NCBI GenBank assembly: GCA_045578725.1 | Contig: JAZNKS010000073.1 | Coordinates: 1-64,000, forward strand | From: Flemingiibacterium sp045578725 | Lineage (GTDB): Bacteria > Bacillota > Clostridia > Oscillospirales > CAG-272 | DNA length: 64,000 nucleotides | Direction of reading: 5' to 3' | In this document: one piece after another, positions 25,701 to 33,962 of the stretch | Numbering within the stretch: the first letter of the stretch is position 1 | Layout of the letters: every line of letters starts with the position of its first letter | Notes under the pieces: generated by a model | What the model was told of the DNA's origin: nothing | Database searches by the model: none | The model's input: the letters and a program-made list of their open reading frames with translations, nothing else | Position numbers and translations under genes: made by a program

Positions 25701-26246
25701 TCAATGGCACCGCTTGCAGGCGCGGGTCTTGCCGGCGGCGATGGCTTCCTCATGGGTACCGGACAGGATTTTCTTGGAACGGGAGAGGGAGGAACAGCTC
25801 TCGCGACTGTGCCAAACCTCGCCGTTTGGCACCCAATAGACCGTCGCTTCGCCCGATGGCGGAGGTGCGGTTGTATCCGGTGGCACGGTCGTTTCCGGAG
25901 GCGCGGTTGTTTCCGGAGGCGCGGCTGTATCCGGTGGTGCCGTTGTATCCGGCGGCGCGGTGGTATCCGGAGGTGCCGTTGTATCCGGTGGTGCGGCTGT
26001 ATCCGGAGGTGCCGTTGTTTCCGGTGGTGCCGTTGTTTCCGGAGGTGCCGTTGTTTCCGGAGCAACGGTTTCGGGCGGATCGCTGATTCCCTGATACGGG
26101 ATAAAGCCGCTGCTGCCCGGATTCAGCGTCCATGTTTCACCGTTGACAATCAGTTCTGCCAGCTCGTTATGGCCCGCACAGCCGACAAAAAGCATAAGGA
26201 CGGTGAGAAGCAGAGCCGTCATGCCGATCCGATGACCGGTTCGCAT
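25701..26246 (-). CDS. Lipoprotein with Pro/Thr repeats and C-terminal Cys/His motif
   Basis: A 181-residue protein with a lipoprotein signal (MLFVGC) near residues 10-23. A short globular stretch and about 12 six-residue repeats of the type PPETTA/PPDTTA follow. The C-terminal ~45-residue domain reads VYWVPNGEVWHSRESC, then LSRSKKILSGTHEEA and KTRACKRCH. Such tails (one Cys, then CKxCH) recur in clostridial surface proteins and suggest metal or disulfide chemistry; the function is unknown to me. The repeats are probably an extended wall-spanning stalk. Start 26246 is chosen because AAGGA lies ten bases upstream; an ATG at 26267 is also in frame. It directly follows mutS2. Confidence 0.72.
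   Translation of the reverse strand: MRTGHRIGMTALLLTVLMLFVGCAGHNELAELIVNGETWTLNPGSSGFIPYQGISDPPETVAPETTAPPETTAPPETTAPPDTAAPPDTTAPPDTTAPPDTTAPPDTAAPPETTAPPETTVPPDTTAPPPSGEATVYWVPNGEVWHSRESCSSLSRSKKILSGTHEEAIAAGKTRACKRCH
25861..26058 (-). repeat. Eleven tandem 18-base repeats coding the Pro/Thr stalk
   Basis: Units of 18 bases, such as GGAGGTGCCGTTGTTTCC on the plus strand, repeat eleven times without a break. They differ only at a few wobble and Glu/Asp positions. A degenerate twelfth unit follows. The array is in frame and could vary in number between strains by slippage. Confidence 0.9.
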
Positions 26247-26267
26247 ATTCTCACCGTCCTTTTTCAT

Positions 26268-28658
26268 TTATTTTACTTCCACGACCGTCACGCCGAGGTC
26301 GCCTTCCCCGTACTGGCCGTACCGGTAGCTGATCACGCGCGGGTCCTTCTTCAGATAATTCCAGAGCGCCATCCGCAGAGCACCCGTTCCCTTGCCATGA
26401 ATCAGCCGCAGGGTATGGATGCCGGCGATATGCGCTTCGTCGAAATACTTGTCCACCATATACCAGGCATCCTCGCCGTTCTGGCCGCGCAGATCGATCT
26501 CATTCTTGAAATCGCGCGACACGGTGACCCGGTACTTGTCCGCAGCCATCTGCTTTTTCTGGCTGTCCGTATAGGTGACCTTGCTTTCATTCAGAAGCAT
26601 CAGGTTCTTGACCTTGGTTCTCGTCTTGATGATGCCGGCCTGGACATTGACATTGCCGTCCTTATCCGGATCGTCCAGGACAACGCCCTTCTTGTTGATA
26701 TTGATCAGCAGGACATCGTCGCCCTTCTTCAGCGGACGCGGGAGGACATAATCCTCTGCCACCCGCTCGGTAACGGGATTGACCTTGGAATCGCTCTCGC
26801 GGAGCTGCTTTCGGATATTGCGGCGGCCTTCCTCCAGAGCCGAAGCAAGGTTGGCACTCTCACGCTCCTTCTTGACCTTTTCCAGCTGTTCCATGACATA
26901 ATCGCTGGAAACCTTGGCGCTTTCGATGATCGATACCGCCTGTGCACGCGCCTTTTCCAGCTCATGCTCGGCTCTTGCCAGCTCATCGGCGATCCGCTTT
27001 TCGTTCTCGGCCTTATAAGCCTCGAATTCCCGCTTCAGACGGGCGGCCTCCTCGCGGTCGCGGTCCATCTGCAGGCGGCTGGCCTCCAGCTTTTCGATAA
27101 CATCCTCAAAATGCTTGTTTTCCTCGCTGACCAGCGCCTTGGCCCGATTGACGATTTCATCGGACAGACCGAGCTTGGAGGAGATGGCAAACGCATTGGA
27201 TTTACCGGGCGTGCCGATAATCAGCCGGTAGGTCGGCTTGAGGGTATTCACATCAAACTCGCAGGAAGCATTGATAAAGCCATCGGTATCCAGCGCGAAT
27301 GCTTTCAGCTCGGCATAATGGGTGGTGGCCGCGCAGAGCGCCCCCACCGAATGAACCTTTTCCAGCACGGCGATGGCCAGCGCGGCGCCCTCGACAGGAT
27401 CGGTACCGGCGCCCAGCTCATCGATCAGCACCAGCGAACGTCCATTGACCTTTTCGGTGATGCCGACGATATTGACCATATGGGAGGAGAAGGTGGACAG
27501 CGACTGCTCAATCGACTGCTCATCGCCGATATCGGCAAAGATATCGTCAAAAATGCAGAGCTCGGAGGTATCCGAGGCGGGTATATGCAGGCCGGACTGT
27601 GCCATCAGCGCAAACAGTCCGAGCGTTTTGATCGTTACCGTTTTACCGCCGGTATTAGGGCCGGTGATAACCAGCGTTCCGTTTTCGCCGCCCAGCGTAA
27701 TCGTAACCGGTACAACCTTCTTCGGATCCAAAAGCGGATGGCGGGCGCGGATCAGATTCATCTTCCGCTCGCCGGTGATTTTGGCCGGCACGGCATCCAT
27801 GGCAAAGGAAAGCTCGCTCTTGGCAAAGATGAAGGCAAGAAGGGTGATATTCTGATAGTTCAGATTCAGCGCCGGCTCAATCGCCGCGCAGGATGCGGAC
27901 AGCTCGCCGAGAATCCGTTCGATCTCGCCGGCCTCCTTGACCTGCAGGACGCGGAGCTCGTTATTGGCCTCGACAACCGACAGGGGCTCGACAAACAGAG
28001 TGGCACCCGAAGCGGAGGTATCGTGCACCAGGCCGCGCACATCGTTTTTGCATTCCACCTTGACGGGGATAACATACCGCCCGTTACGCATGGTAATGAT
28101 GTTTTCCTGCAGATATTTGGAATAGGAGCCGTTGACAAAGCTCTGGAGCGAATCCTTGATCCGGTTGTTCGCGGCCCGCATTTTGCGGCGGATATCCGCC
28201 AGCGCAGGGCTTGCCTCGTCCGCGATCATCTCCTCGGAGATAATCGCCGTATAGATGCGGTCCTCCAGCTTTTTGTCGGTGATCAGCCGCTCAAAAATCT
28301 CATCCAGCGAGGTTGTCCCGCGGCGGTCTGTCCGGCTGTATTCCAGCAGCGAGCGTGAGGTGCGCAGAACATTGGCAATATCCAGCAGCTCACGCGGTGT
28401 CAGCACGGCGCCCTTGGCCGCACGGTCTGCAGCATCCCGCACATCCTTGATCAGGCCGAAGGAGGGCATTCCCTTAATGGCCTGCAGCTCCTTTGCCTCG
28501 GTGGTTTCCCGCTGAATCCGCAGGATCCGGTCGGGATCGTTATCCGGGCGCAGGGAAAGCGCCAGCTCACGGGAACCCTCGGTCGGGGCCTTCTGGGCCA
28601 GCAGCGCCAGTATTTTATCGTATTCGAGCGTATGAATCGCTCTTTCGTATTGACTCAA
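26268..28658 (-). CDS. mutS2: Endonuclease MutS2
   Basis: A 796-residue MutS2. It lacks the mismatch-binding domain of MutS and starts directly with the core/clamp helices. Walker A is GPNTGGKT at 333-340, with Walker B LVLIDELGAGTDP around 409-421. A charged coiled coil spans about 510-620 (DREEAARLKREFEAYKAENE). The Smr nuclease domain is at the C-terminus (EIDLRGQNGEDAW, then LRLIHGKGTGALR). In this family it acts on branched or collided nucleic acids and ribosomes; in Bacillus it rescues stalled ribosomes. It follows recO by 21 bases on the same strand, as in other Firmicutes. Confidence 0.95.
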   Translation of the reverse strand: MSQYERAIHTLEYDKILALLAQKAPTEGSRELALSLRPDNDPDRILRIQRETTEAKELQAIKGMPSFGLIKDVRDAADRAAKGAVLTPRELLDIANVLRTSRSLLEYSRTDRRGTTSLDEIFERLITDKKLEDRIYTAIISEEMIADEASPALADIRRKMRAANNRIKDSLQSFVNGSYSKYLQENIITMRNGRYVIPVKVECKNDVRGLVHDTSASGATLFVEPLSVVEANNELRVLQVKEAGEIERILGELSASCAAIEPALNLNYQNITLLAFIFAKSELSFAMDAVPAKITGERKMNLIRARHPLLDPKKVVPVTITLGGENGTLVITGPNTGGKTVTIKTLGLFALMAQSGLHIPASDTSELCIFDDIFADIGDEQSIEQSLSTFSSHMVNIVGITEKVNGRSLVLIDELGAGTDPVEGAALAIAVLEKVHSVGALCAATTHYAELKAFALDTDGFINASCEFDVNTLKPTYRLIIGTPGKSNAFAISSKLGLSDEIVNRAKALVSEENKHFEDVIEKLEASRLQMDRDREEAARLKREFEAYKAENEKRIADELARAEHELEKARAQAVSIIESAKVSSDYVMEQLEKVKKERESANLASALEEGRRNIRKQLRESDSKVNPVTERVAEDYVLPRPLKKGDDVLLININKKGVVLDDPDKDGNVNVQAGIIKTRTKVKNLMLLNESKVTYTDSQKKQMAADKYRVTVSRDFKNEIDLRGQNGEDAWYMVDKYFDEAHIAGIHTLRLIHGKGTGALRMALWNYLKKDPRVISYRYGQYGEGDLGVTVVEVK

Positions 28659-28679
28659 TGGTATCCTCCTGACTGTAAG

Positions 28680-29480
28680 TCATCCGAAAATCAGCATATC
28701 CAGCACCGGAAAATGGTGATCGATATGATTCAAAAGGTATTTTTCGCAGGCTGACGAAAATTCGGGGATCAGCATGGGATCCAGCGAAAAGGAATAGAGC
28801 CGGCTCATATCCGCCCAGATCGCATACTGCATGGCCAGCACAGTAGCTGGCTGCAGCGGCAGAATGATCTGTGTTGTGCGCATCTCATTGACCAGCAGCT
28901 CGTTCTCCCGATAGACTTCCTTCTGCACAAGCGCCTGACATCCGGCGCAGATCAGGCTTCCCTCCATCACATTGAGATAGAGCTTGTCTTCTCCGACACC
29001 GTGGCCGCAGGATTCACATCCAATCAGATTGGGCGCGAAGCCGGCCAGCGCGGCCAGCCTCAGCTCATAGGTTCCCTTGATCAGGCGGAGATCCTTTTCC
29101 TTCCCGTGTGCCAGCATCCAGAGGGTATTCAGCGCCAGGCGAAGAATGCCCCCGTCCGGCTGTTCCTCATTGACCAGGAACTCCGCCGTATTGAGGATAT
29201 AGGTTCCCAGTGTCACCGCAGTGAAATCCCGGCAGAGATAGAAATAATTTTCGATCAGCGATGCTTCATTCAGCGAATACTTTCCGTTGTGCTCATACAG
29301 CACAAACTCCGAATAGCAGAAAAGCTGGGTGGGCACGGAAAACCGCCCGCGGGCGCGGGTGGATCCACGGCAAAGCACCGACAGCTTTCCCTTTTCGGCT
29401 GTGAGAATGTGAATGTATTTCGCATTTTCAGTGGCGATATTCTCCCTCACCACCAATCCCTTCAGCGTATACAGCATCAC
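28680..29480 (-). CDS. recO: DNA repair protein RecO
   Basis: A 266-residue protein. The N-terminal OB fold begins LKGLVVRENIATENAKYIHIL and continues with LCRGSTRARGRFSVPTQLF. A helical domain follows. The zinc motif CESCGHG...LICAGC is at about residues 157-180. RecO loads RecA on SSB-coated single strands with RecR. It sits 17 bases after era and just before mutS2, the expected neighbourhood. Confidence 0.93.
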   Translation of the reverse strand: MMLYTLKGLVVRENIATENAKYIHILTAEKGKLSVLCRGSTRARGRFSVPTQLFCYSEFVLYEHNGKYSLNEASLIENYFYLCRDFTAVTLGTYILNTAEFLVNEEQPDGGILRLALNTLWMLAHGKEKDLRLIKGTYELRLAALAGFAPNLIGCESCGHGVGEDKLYLNVMEGSLICAGCQALVQKEVYRENELLVNEMRTTQIILPLQPATVLAMQYAIWADMSRLYSFSLDPMLIPEFSSACEKYLLNHIDHHFPVLDMLIFG

Positions 29481-29497
29481 GCAGGCGGCCGATTCGC

Positions 29498-30382
29498 TCA
29501 GTCGTCGTTGAAGCCGAAGCTGTTGAGGAGCGAGGCGTTGTCACGCCAGTTTTCCTTGACCTTGACCCAGAGATCGAGGTGAACCTGCACGCCGAAGAAG
29601 GCTTCCAGATCCTCTCTGGCCCAGGTGCCGACCTTTTTCAGAGCCGCACCGCCCTTTCCGATGATGATTCCCTTGTGGGAATCCTTCTCGCAGAAGATCT
29701 CCGCGCGGATTTTGATAATCGTCGGCTTTTCTTCAAAGGCCTCGATGACAACGGCGGTACCGTGGGGAATCTCATCGTTGAGCGTACGAAGCAGCTTCTC
29801 GCGGATGATCTCTGCCGCCAGCGCCCGCTCCGGCTGATCGGTCAGCATATCGGACGGGAAGAACCAATCGCCCTCATGTAAAAGAGCGGCGGCCTCCTTA
29901 ATCACAATAGACACGCCCTCATTCTTCATCGCCGACATCGGAATGACAGCGGCGAAATCGCAGAGCGCGGCATAGACGGTGATGCATTCCGCCACCTTCA
30001 CGGCGTTGACGGTATCCGTCTTGTTGATCGCCAGAATGACCGGCGTTTTCTGCTTCTTCAGCCGCTCCAGAATCGTCTTCTCCACATCGGAAACCGCCTT
30101 GGCGGCATCCACCACCAGAATAGCGGCATCCACCTCGCCGATAGCGGAGCTGATCGTCTTGACCATGAAATCACCCAACTTATTCTTGGGCTTCAGCATA
30201 CCGGGGGTATCAAGGAAGACATACTGATTCTCGCCCTCGGTCAGAATGCCGGTAATCCGATTGCGCGTTGTCTGCGGCTTGCTCGATACAATCGCGACTT
30301 TTTCGCCGAGCAGCGCGTTGAGAAGAGTGGACTTGCCGACATTCGGCCGGCCAACAATAGCAATAAAACCTGTTTTCGTCAT
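29498..30382 (-). CDS. era: GTPase Era
   Basis: A 294-residue GTPase with an N-terminal G domain and a C-terminal KH domain. G1 is GRPNVGKST (11-19), G3 is DTPG (58-61), and G4 is NKTD (120-123). The KH motif is GIIIGKGGAALKKVG near residue 240, followed by LDLWVKVKENWRDN. It binds the 3' end of 16S rRNA and assists 30S maturation. It lies 13 bases after a small zinc-ribbon membrane protein gene, where dgkA and cdd are found in many relatives. Confidence 0.96.
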   Translation of the reverse strand: MTKTGFIAIVGRPNVGKSTLLNALLGEKVAIVSSKPQTTRNRITGILTEGENQYVFLDTPGMLKPKNKLGDFMVKTISSAIGEVDAAILVVDAAKAVSDVEKTILERLKKQKTPVILAINKTDTVNAVKVAECITVYAALCDFAAVIPMSAMKNEGVSIVIKEAAALLHEGDWFFPSDMLTDQPERALAAEIIREKLLRTLNDEIPHGTAVVIEAFEEKPTIIKIRAEIFCEKDSHKGIIIGKGGAALKKVGTWAREDLEAFFGVQVHLDLWVKVKENWRDNASLLNSFGFNDD

Positions 30383-30395
30383 ATTTTTTTCCTAT

Positions 30396-30800
30396 CTATA
30401 TTTTTGTGACGGTAAGAACAACGGACATGAGAAGCGATGCCGCGGGAAGGACAACGGTACTGACCGCCGTATCGAATTTCGCATAATCCTCGTTATATTT
30501 CCATAGCATAACCTGAATAAAGTGCCGACGGAAAATAACCAGCAGCCAGCTGAGTACCACCAGCACGGCGTTCATCAGCACATACCGATCAATCGCCCGA
30601 TATACAGCCAATGTGATAACAAAACCGATTGATGCCGCAATGGGCAGCCACAGCTTTGGCATCCAGTAGCGGAACCGGTATCCTTTTGCGATATGCTCCC
30701 GGTTGGAATCCGCATACGGTTCATAGAAGATGGATTCCCCGCAGATCTTGCATTCGTACTCCGCGTCGGTAACCGAACCGCATTTCGGACATTTCTTCAT
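30396..30800 (-). CDS. Small zinc-ribbon membrane protein, function unknown
   Basis: A 134-residue protein. The N-terminal CPKCG...CKICGES (two CxxC pairs within 20 residues) is a zinc ribbon. After a charged stretch come about three hydrophobic segments (LWLPIAASIGFVITLAVY, VLMNAVLVVLSWLLVIF, VLPAASLLMSVVLTV). It thus appears to be a membrane protein with a cytosolic zinc knuckle. It does not resemble DgkA, YqfF or cytidine deaminase, the proteins usually coded between ybeY and era. I do not recognise the family. Confidence 0.7.
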   Translation of the reverse strand: MKKCPKCGSVTDAEYECKICGESIFYEPYADSNREHIAKGYRFRYWMPKLWLPIAASIGFVITLAVYRAIDRYVLMNAVLVVLSWLLVIFRRHFIQVMLWKYNEDYAKFDTAVSTVVLPAASLLMSVVLTVTKI

Positions 30801-30830
30801 TTTTTCCCTTTCTGCGGTACCGCACCGCCG

Positions 30831-31316
30831 TCAGCCGCGGGTGATTCCCATGTAATCGAGAATCGCGTGCTGTCTTGCTCGCATCTCGCGTTCTTCGTCC
30901 TCGCTGTTCACATGATCGTAGCCCAGCAGATGGAGGACGGAATGCACCGTTAAGAAGGCTACCTCGCGGGTGTAGCTGTGACCGAATTCCGCCGCCTGTG
31001 CGCGGGCGCGCTCCAGCGAAATCACAATATCGCCGAGCATGACGGCGCCGCGTGCAAAATCCGTATCGCCGGCCGGATCCGCACCCTCATCCAGCATGGG
31101 GAAAGAAAGCACATCCGTCGGCGCATCGATTTCGCGGTGCTCTTTATTGATTTCGCGGATTCCCGCATCATCGGTGAAGGTCACCGACAGCTCGGCCATC
31201 CGGCCGAAATCTTCAAAGGCAAGCGCTGCTCCGATGGCGGCTTTGACCAGCGCACGCAGCTCGGGTGTGCAGGGCTCTTTGTCCTGTTCGTTGGTGAAAT
31301 ATACAATCTGCTTCAT
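30831..31316 (-). CDS. ybeY: Endoribonuclease YbeY (rRNA maturation factor)
   Basis: A 161-residue metalloprotein of the UPF0054 family. The zinc motif HSVLHLLGYDH supplies H125, H129 and H135, and DVLSFPMLDEG is the other signature block. It takes part in 16S rRNA 3' processing and ribosome quality control. The ATG overlaps the phoH stop by four bases, so the two are translationally coupled, as in most bacteria. Confidence 0.95.
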   Translation of the reverse strand: MKQIVYFTNEQDKEPCTPELRALVKAAIGAALAFEDFGRMAELSVTFTDDAGIREINKEHREIDAPTDVLSFPMLDEGADPAGDTDFARGAVMLGDIVISLERARAQAAEFGHSYTREVAFLTVHSVLHLLGYDHVNSEDEEREMRARQHAILDYMGITRG

Positions 31317-32356
31317 TGATTATCTTCCTCTGTCTTTTCTTTGATCCGGAAGCGGCGGCCGTCCTCGGACGGGGTGTGCTTCCTCTGTTTATCGTAATTC
31401 TCATATGCCAGGATGATCTTCTGCACCAGACGGTGGCGGACCACATCCCGCTCGCTGAAGCGGTGGATGGCAATATCGTCGATGCCCTCCAGAATCTTCA
31501 CCGCCTCGCCAAGACCGCTCTTTTTGCCGAACGGCAGGTCGGTCTGGGTCAGATCGCCCGTAACCACAGCCTTGGAGCCGAAGCCGAGCCGGGTTAAGAA
31601 CATTTTCATCTGCTCCGGCGTGGTATTCTGCGCCTCATCGAGGATGATGAACGAATCGTCCAGCGTCCGGCCGCGCATATAAGCCAGCGGTGCGATCTCG
31701 ATCACGCCGCGCTCCACATAGCGGCTGTATGCCTCCACCCCCAGCATCTCATACAGCGCATCGTACAGCGGGCGCAGATAAGGATCGATCTTGTTCTGCA
31801 GATCGCCGGGCAGAAAGCCCAGCTTTTCGCCGGCCTCGACCGCCGGACGGGTGAGGATGATCCTCTCAACCTGCTTGGAGCGCAGGGCTGTCACCGCCAT
31901 CGCCACGGCAAGGAAGGTCTTGCCCGTTCCCGCCGGGCCGATGCCCATGATGACCGTATTCTTTTTGATGGCCTCGACGTATTTCTTCTGTCCCAGCGTC
32001 TTGGCCTTGATCGGCTTGCCGCGTGTGGTCAGGCAGATTGTATCGTCATCCAGCTCGGACAGCTCCTCGCGGCGGCCGTCGGAGATCATCCCGATCACAT
32101 AATCCACGTTCTGCGAAGTCAGCACATCGTTGAGCCGGGTCATCCGCTTCAGATAGCCGATCGCATTGGCCGCCTGCTCGGCCGCCTCCAGCGTCGGTGC
32201 CGTGATATGAATTGCGTTTCCGGTAGTCTTGTCCGTATTCCGTGCGGTGATGGAAACGCCGAAGGCGTTTTCCAGCCGCTCCAGATTGACATCCAATTCT
32301 CCGAACAGCTTGGCGGTCTGCTCCGCCGAATCGGTTAATAGTATTTTTTCAGCCAT
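31313..32356 (-). CDS. phoH: PhoH-family ATPase
   Basis: A 347-residue PhoH-like P-loop protein. Walker A is GPAGTGKT (140-147), Walker B is FIILDEAQNTT, and the sensor region GDLTQTDLPFGKKSGL follows. The N-terminal ~110 residues resemble the KH-like domain of PhoH/YbeZ proteins (AFGVSITARNTD). It probably works with YbeY on RNA, an association known in other bacteria. It lies in the standard order yqfC-yqfD-phoH-ybeY. Confidence 0.94.
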   Translation of the reverse strand: MAEKILLTDSAEQTAKLFGELDVNLERLENAFGVSITARNTDKTTGNAIHITAPTLEAAEQAANAIGYLKRMTRLNDVLTSQNVDYVIGMISDGRREELSELDDDTICLTTRGKPIKAKTLGQKKYVEAIKKNTVIMGIGPAGTGKTFLAVAMAVTALRSKQVERIILTRPAVEAGEKLGFLPGDLQNKIDPYLRPLYDALYEMLGVEAYSRYVERGVIEIAPLAYMRGRTLDDSFIILDEAQNTTPEQMKMFLTRLGFGSKAVVTGDLTQTDLPFGKKSGLGEAVKILEGIDDIAIHRFSERDVVRHRLVQKIILAYENYDKQRKHTPSEDGRRFRIKEKTEEDNQ

Positions 32357-32421
32357 TCTGTTTCCAATCTCCGGCGCTTCTGTATTTCCGTATCCTTGCC
32401 GGATGACACGGAACTGCTATT

Positions 32422-33597
32422 TTACTGATAAATCGGAGCCTCTTTTGCAATATCGCAGATCAGCTCCAGCCTGCACGTCAGCCGATAAGCATCCTCCGTA
32501 AGCTCCCCCCGGATTTCACGGCTCACCTGCTCGCTTTGGGCAGACAGCTGCTCCAGCTCATCCCGCAGGCGGGCATAGGCACGGGCACGGGCCTCCTCAC
32601 CGGTCAGGCGGTGGGATGTCCATTCATATACCCGGAACTCCTCCACGCATAAAGCCACGGGAACTTCAATCGTATCGAAAATGCGAAGCGGAGTTTCTCT
32701 CTTTATTATATCATATTCCGCGGGCAGATTTCCAGTATTTTTGAAAAATTTCAGCGAAAAGCCGAAAAATTTTACGGATTTCTCATAAAACACCGCCCCG
32801 GTTTCCCTTTTCACCCGCTCCTCCAGCGGAATTTCCACCGTAACCGTCCGTTTGACCTGCGCCAGAACCTTTCCCCTGGCATGGAGCAGCCGGTAGCCGC
32901 CCGGCGTATCCACCACACCGGAGGCCAGCAGATCGCCCTTTCGTACCAGATCGCCCACATCCGCCTCCGGCGTTCCGCGATAGATCTCCCGTTCGACGAG
33001 AATCCCATCCTCGGCCGCCACCAGATTGAAGGGGGTGGATTCATCGATCCGGATCTCCGGAATCTCCATCTCCCGCACCTCAACTGTTGCCCCTGTGCCG
33101 CGCAGATTGACGGCAATCCAGGAAATATCGTCATACTGCAGCAGGAATTCATGATGCAGATCATCGAAATCGATCGACGGAATGTAGGTTCCCACATGAC
33201 ATCCGAGCGCTTCCAGCCGGGTCAGAATCGCATCAGCGGGGATTTTGTCGTTTCCCTTGACATCCATCGTCCATATAAACTGCCCCGATGCCCAGAGAAT
33301 CGCAAAGAACATTCCAAGCCCGACCGGGATTCCGTACCGCCGCCGATACCGTCCGAGCCGCTGCGGCAGGCCCCGCTCCCGAATAAACGACGGCTCAATT
33401 CCGTTCCGGGCCAGAATCCGTTCGACCGCCTGCGCATCGCCCAGCCCCAGCGAAAAGCAAAGCTCGTCACCCCGCCGCTTCATCCCCCGCACATCGGCAC
33501 CGGAGCGTGCCAGCAGCGCAGCAGCCCGATCCGCCATTTCGGACGGAATCCGATATTCGCGGCTGCCTAACATCCAGCGGATTCCTTCAGCGAACAT
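32422..33597 (-). CDS. yqfD: Sporulation protein YqfD
   Basis: A 391-residue protein. An N-terminal soluble stretch (DVRGMKRRGDELCFSLG) precedes a single membrane helix near residues 88-108 (GIPVGLGMFFAILWASGQFIW). A large outside domain follows with the family pattern LEALGCHVGTYIPSID and WIAVNLRGTGATVEVRE. YqfD is found in almost all endospore formers; the precise job is unclear. Start 33597 has an AAGGAGAACC ribosome site and overlaps yqfC by 11 bases, showing coupling. A longer in-frame start at 33630 is unlikely. Confidence 0.9.
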   Translation of the reverse strand: MFAEGIRWMLGSREYRIPSEMADRAAALLARSGADVRGMKRRGDELCFSLGLGDAQAVERILARNGIEPSFIRERGLPQRLGRYRRRYGIPVGLGMFFAILWASGQFIWTMDVKGNDKIPADAILTRLEALGCHVGTYIPSIDFDDLHHEFLLQYDDISWIAVNLRGTGATVEVREMEIPEIRIDESTPFNLVAAEDGILVEREIYRGTPEADVGDLVRKGDLLASGVVDTPGGYRLLHARGKVLAQVKRTVTVEIPLEERVKRETGAVFYEKSVKFFGFSLKFFKNTGNLPAEYDIIKRETPLRIFDTIEVPVALCVEEFRVYEWTSHRLTGEEARARAYARLRDELEQLSAQSEQVSREIRGELTEDAYRLTCRLELICDIAKEAPIYQ

Positions 33598-33892
33598 AGC
33601 GGTTCTCCTTATCATAAACAATGCTGGCAATACACCCGTTCACCGCAATGCGCCCGCCGGAAAAGCTCCGCAGCTCCAGCTCGCTCCCGCAGATAATCAG
33701 CCGATGATCGCAAAGTTCCAGAATCACCTTGTCCTCGGCGTAGGCAATCAGCTCCTCGCATCCGCTGATGCAGAGCTCACGGTTCCCCGATGCCTCGATA
33801 AAGGAGATCCGCCCGAAGGTTCCCACCGGAATATCAAAGGCTTCGCAAAGCCGCTGGGAAAACGGTTTGCTCGATTTTTCCTTTTTACTCAT
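33587..33892 (-). CDS. yqfC: Sporulation protein YqfC
   Basis: A 101-residue YabP/YqfC-family protein. The core pattern is ISFIEASGNRELCISGCEELI, then VILELCDHRLIICGSELELRSFSGGRIAVNG. It is a small beta-rich protein conserved among spore formers and normally paired with yqfD. It heads the minus-strand operon. In Bacillus yqfC is transcribed by sigma-E; here a CATATGAT element lies 60 bases upstream. Confidence 0.9.
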   Translation of the reverse strand: MSKKEKSSKPFSQRLCEAFDIPVGTFGRISFIEASGNRELCISGCEELIAYAEDKVILELCDHRLIICGSELELRSFSGGRIAVNGCIASIVYDKENRYVR

Positions 33893-33962
33893 ATTCTATC
33901 ACCGGATTTCTATAAAATAATGGCAGGGCAAGCTGCCCCCTAAATCATATGAAAAACGGACG
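33893..33962. promoter_or_regulatory. Divergent spacer between yqfC and ylbJ with sporulation-type -10 candidate
   Basis: A 70-base spacer. It contains the palindrome CATATG (33947-33952), which reads CATATGAT towards yqfC and CATATGAA towards ylbJ. Both resemble a sigma-E/sigma-K -10 (CATA...T). A small stem GGGCA/TGCCC also lies in it. No sigma-A consensus pair was found. Confidence 0.35.

Noticed and set aside
25861..26058. A regular tandem array that could suggest a CRISPR or other repeat array.
   Set aside because: The 18-base units have no spacers and lie in frame in a lipoprotein gene as Pro/Thr repeats.
24621..28358. A 1,245-codon open frame on the plus strand, antisense to the NERD, lipoprotein and mutS2 genes.
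   Set aside because: It has no family motifs and mirrors the codon structure of the real genes. Long antisense frames arise from the high GC third-base bias here.
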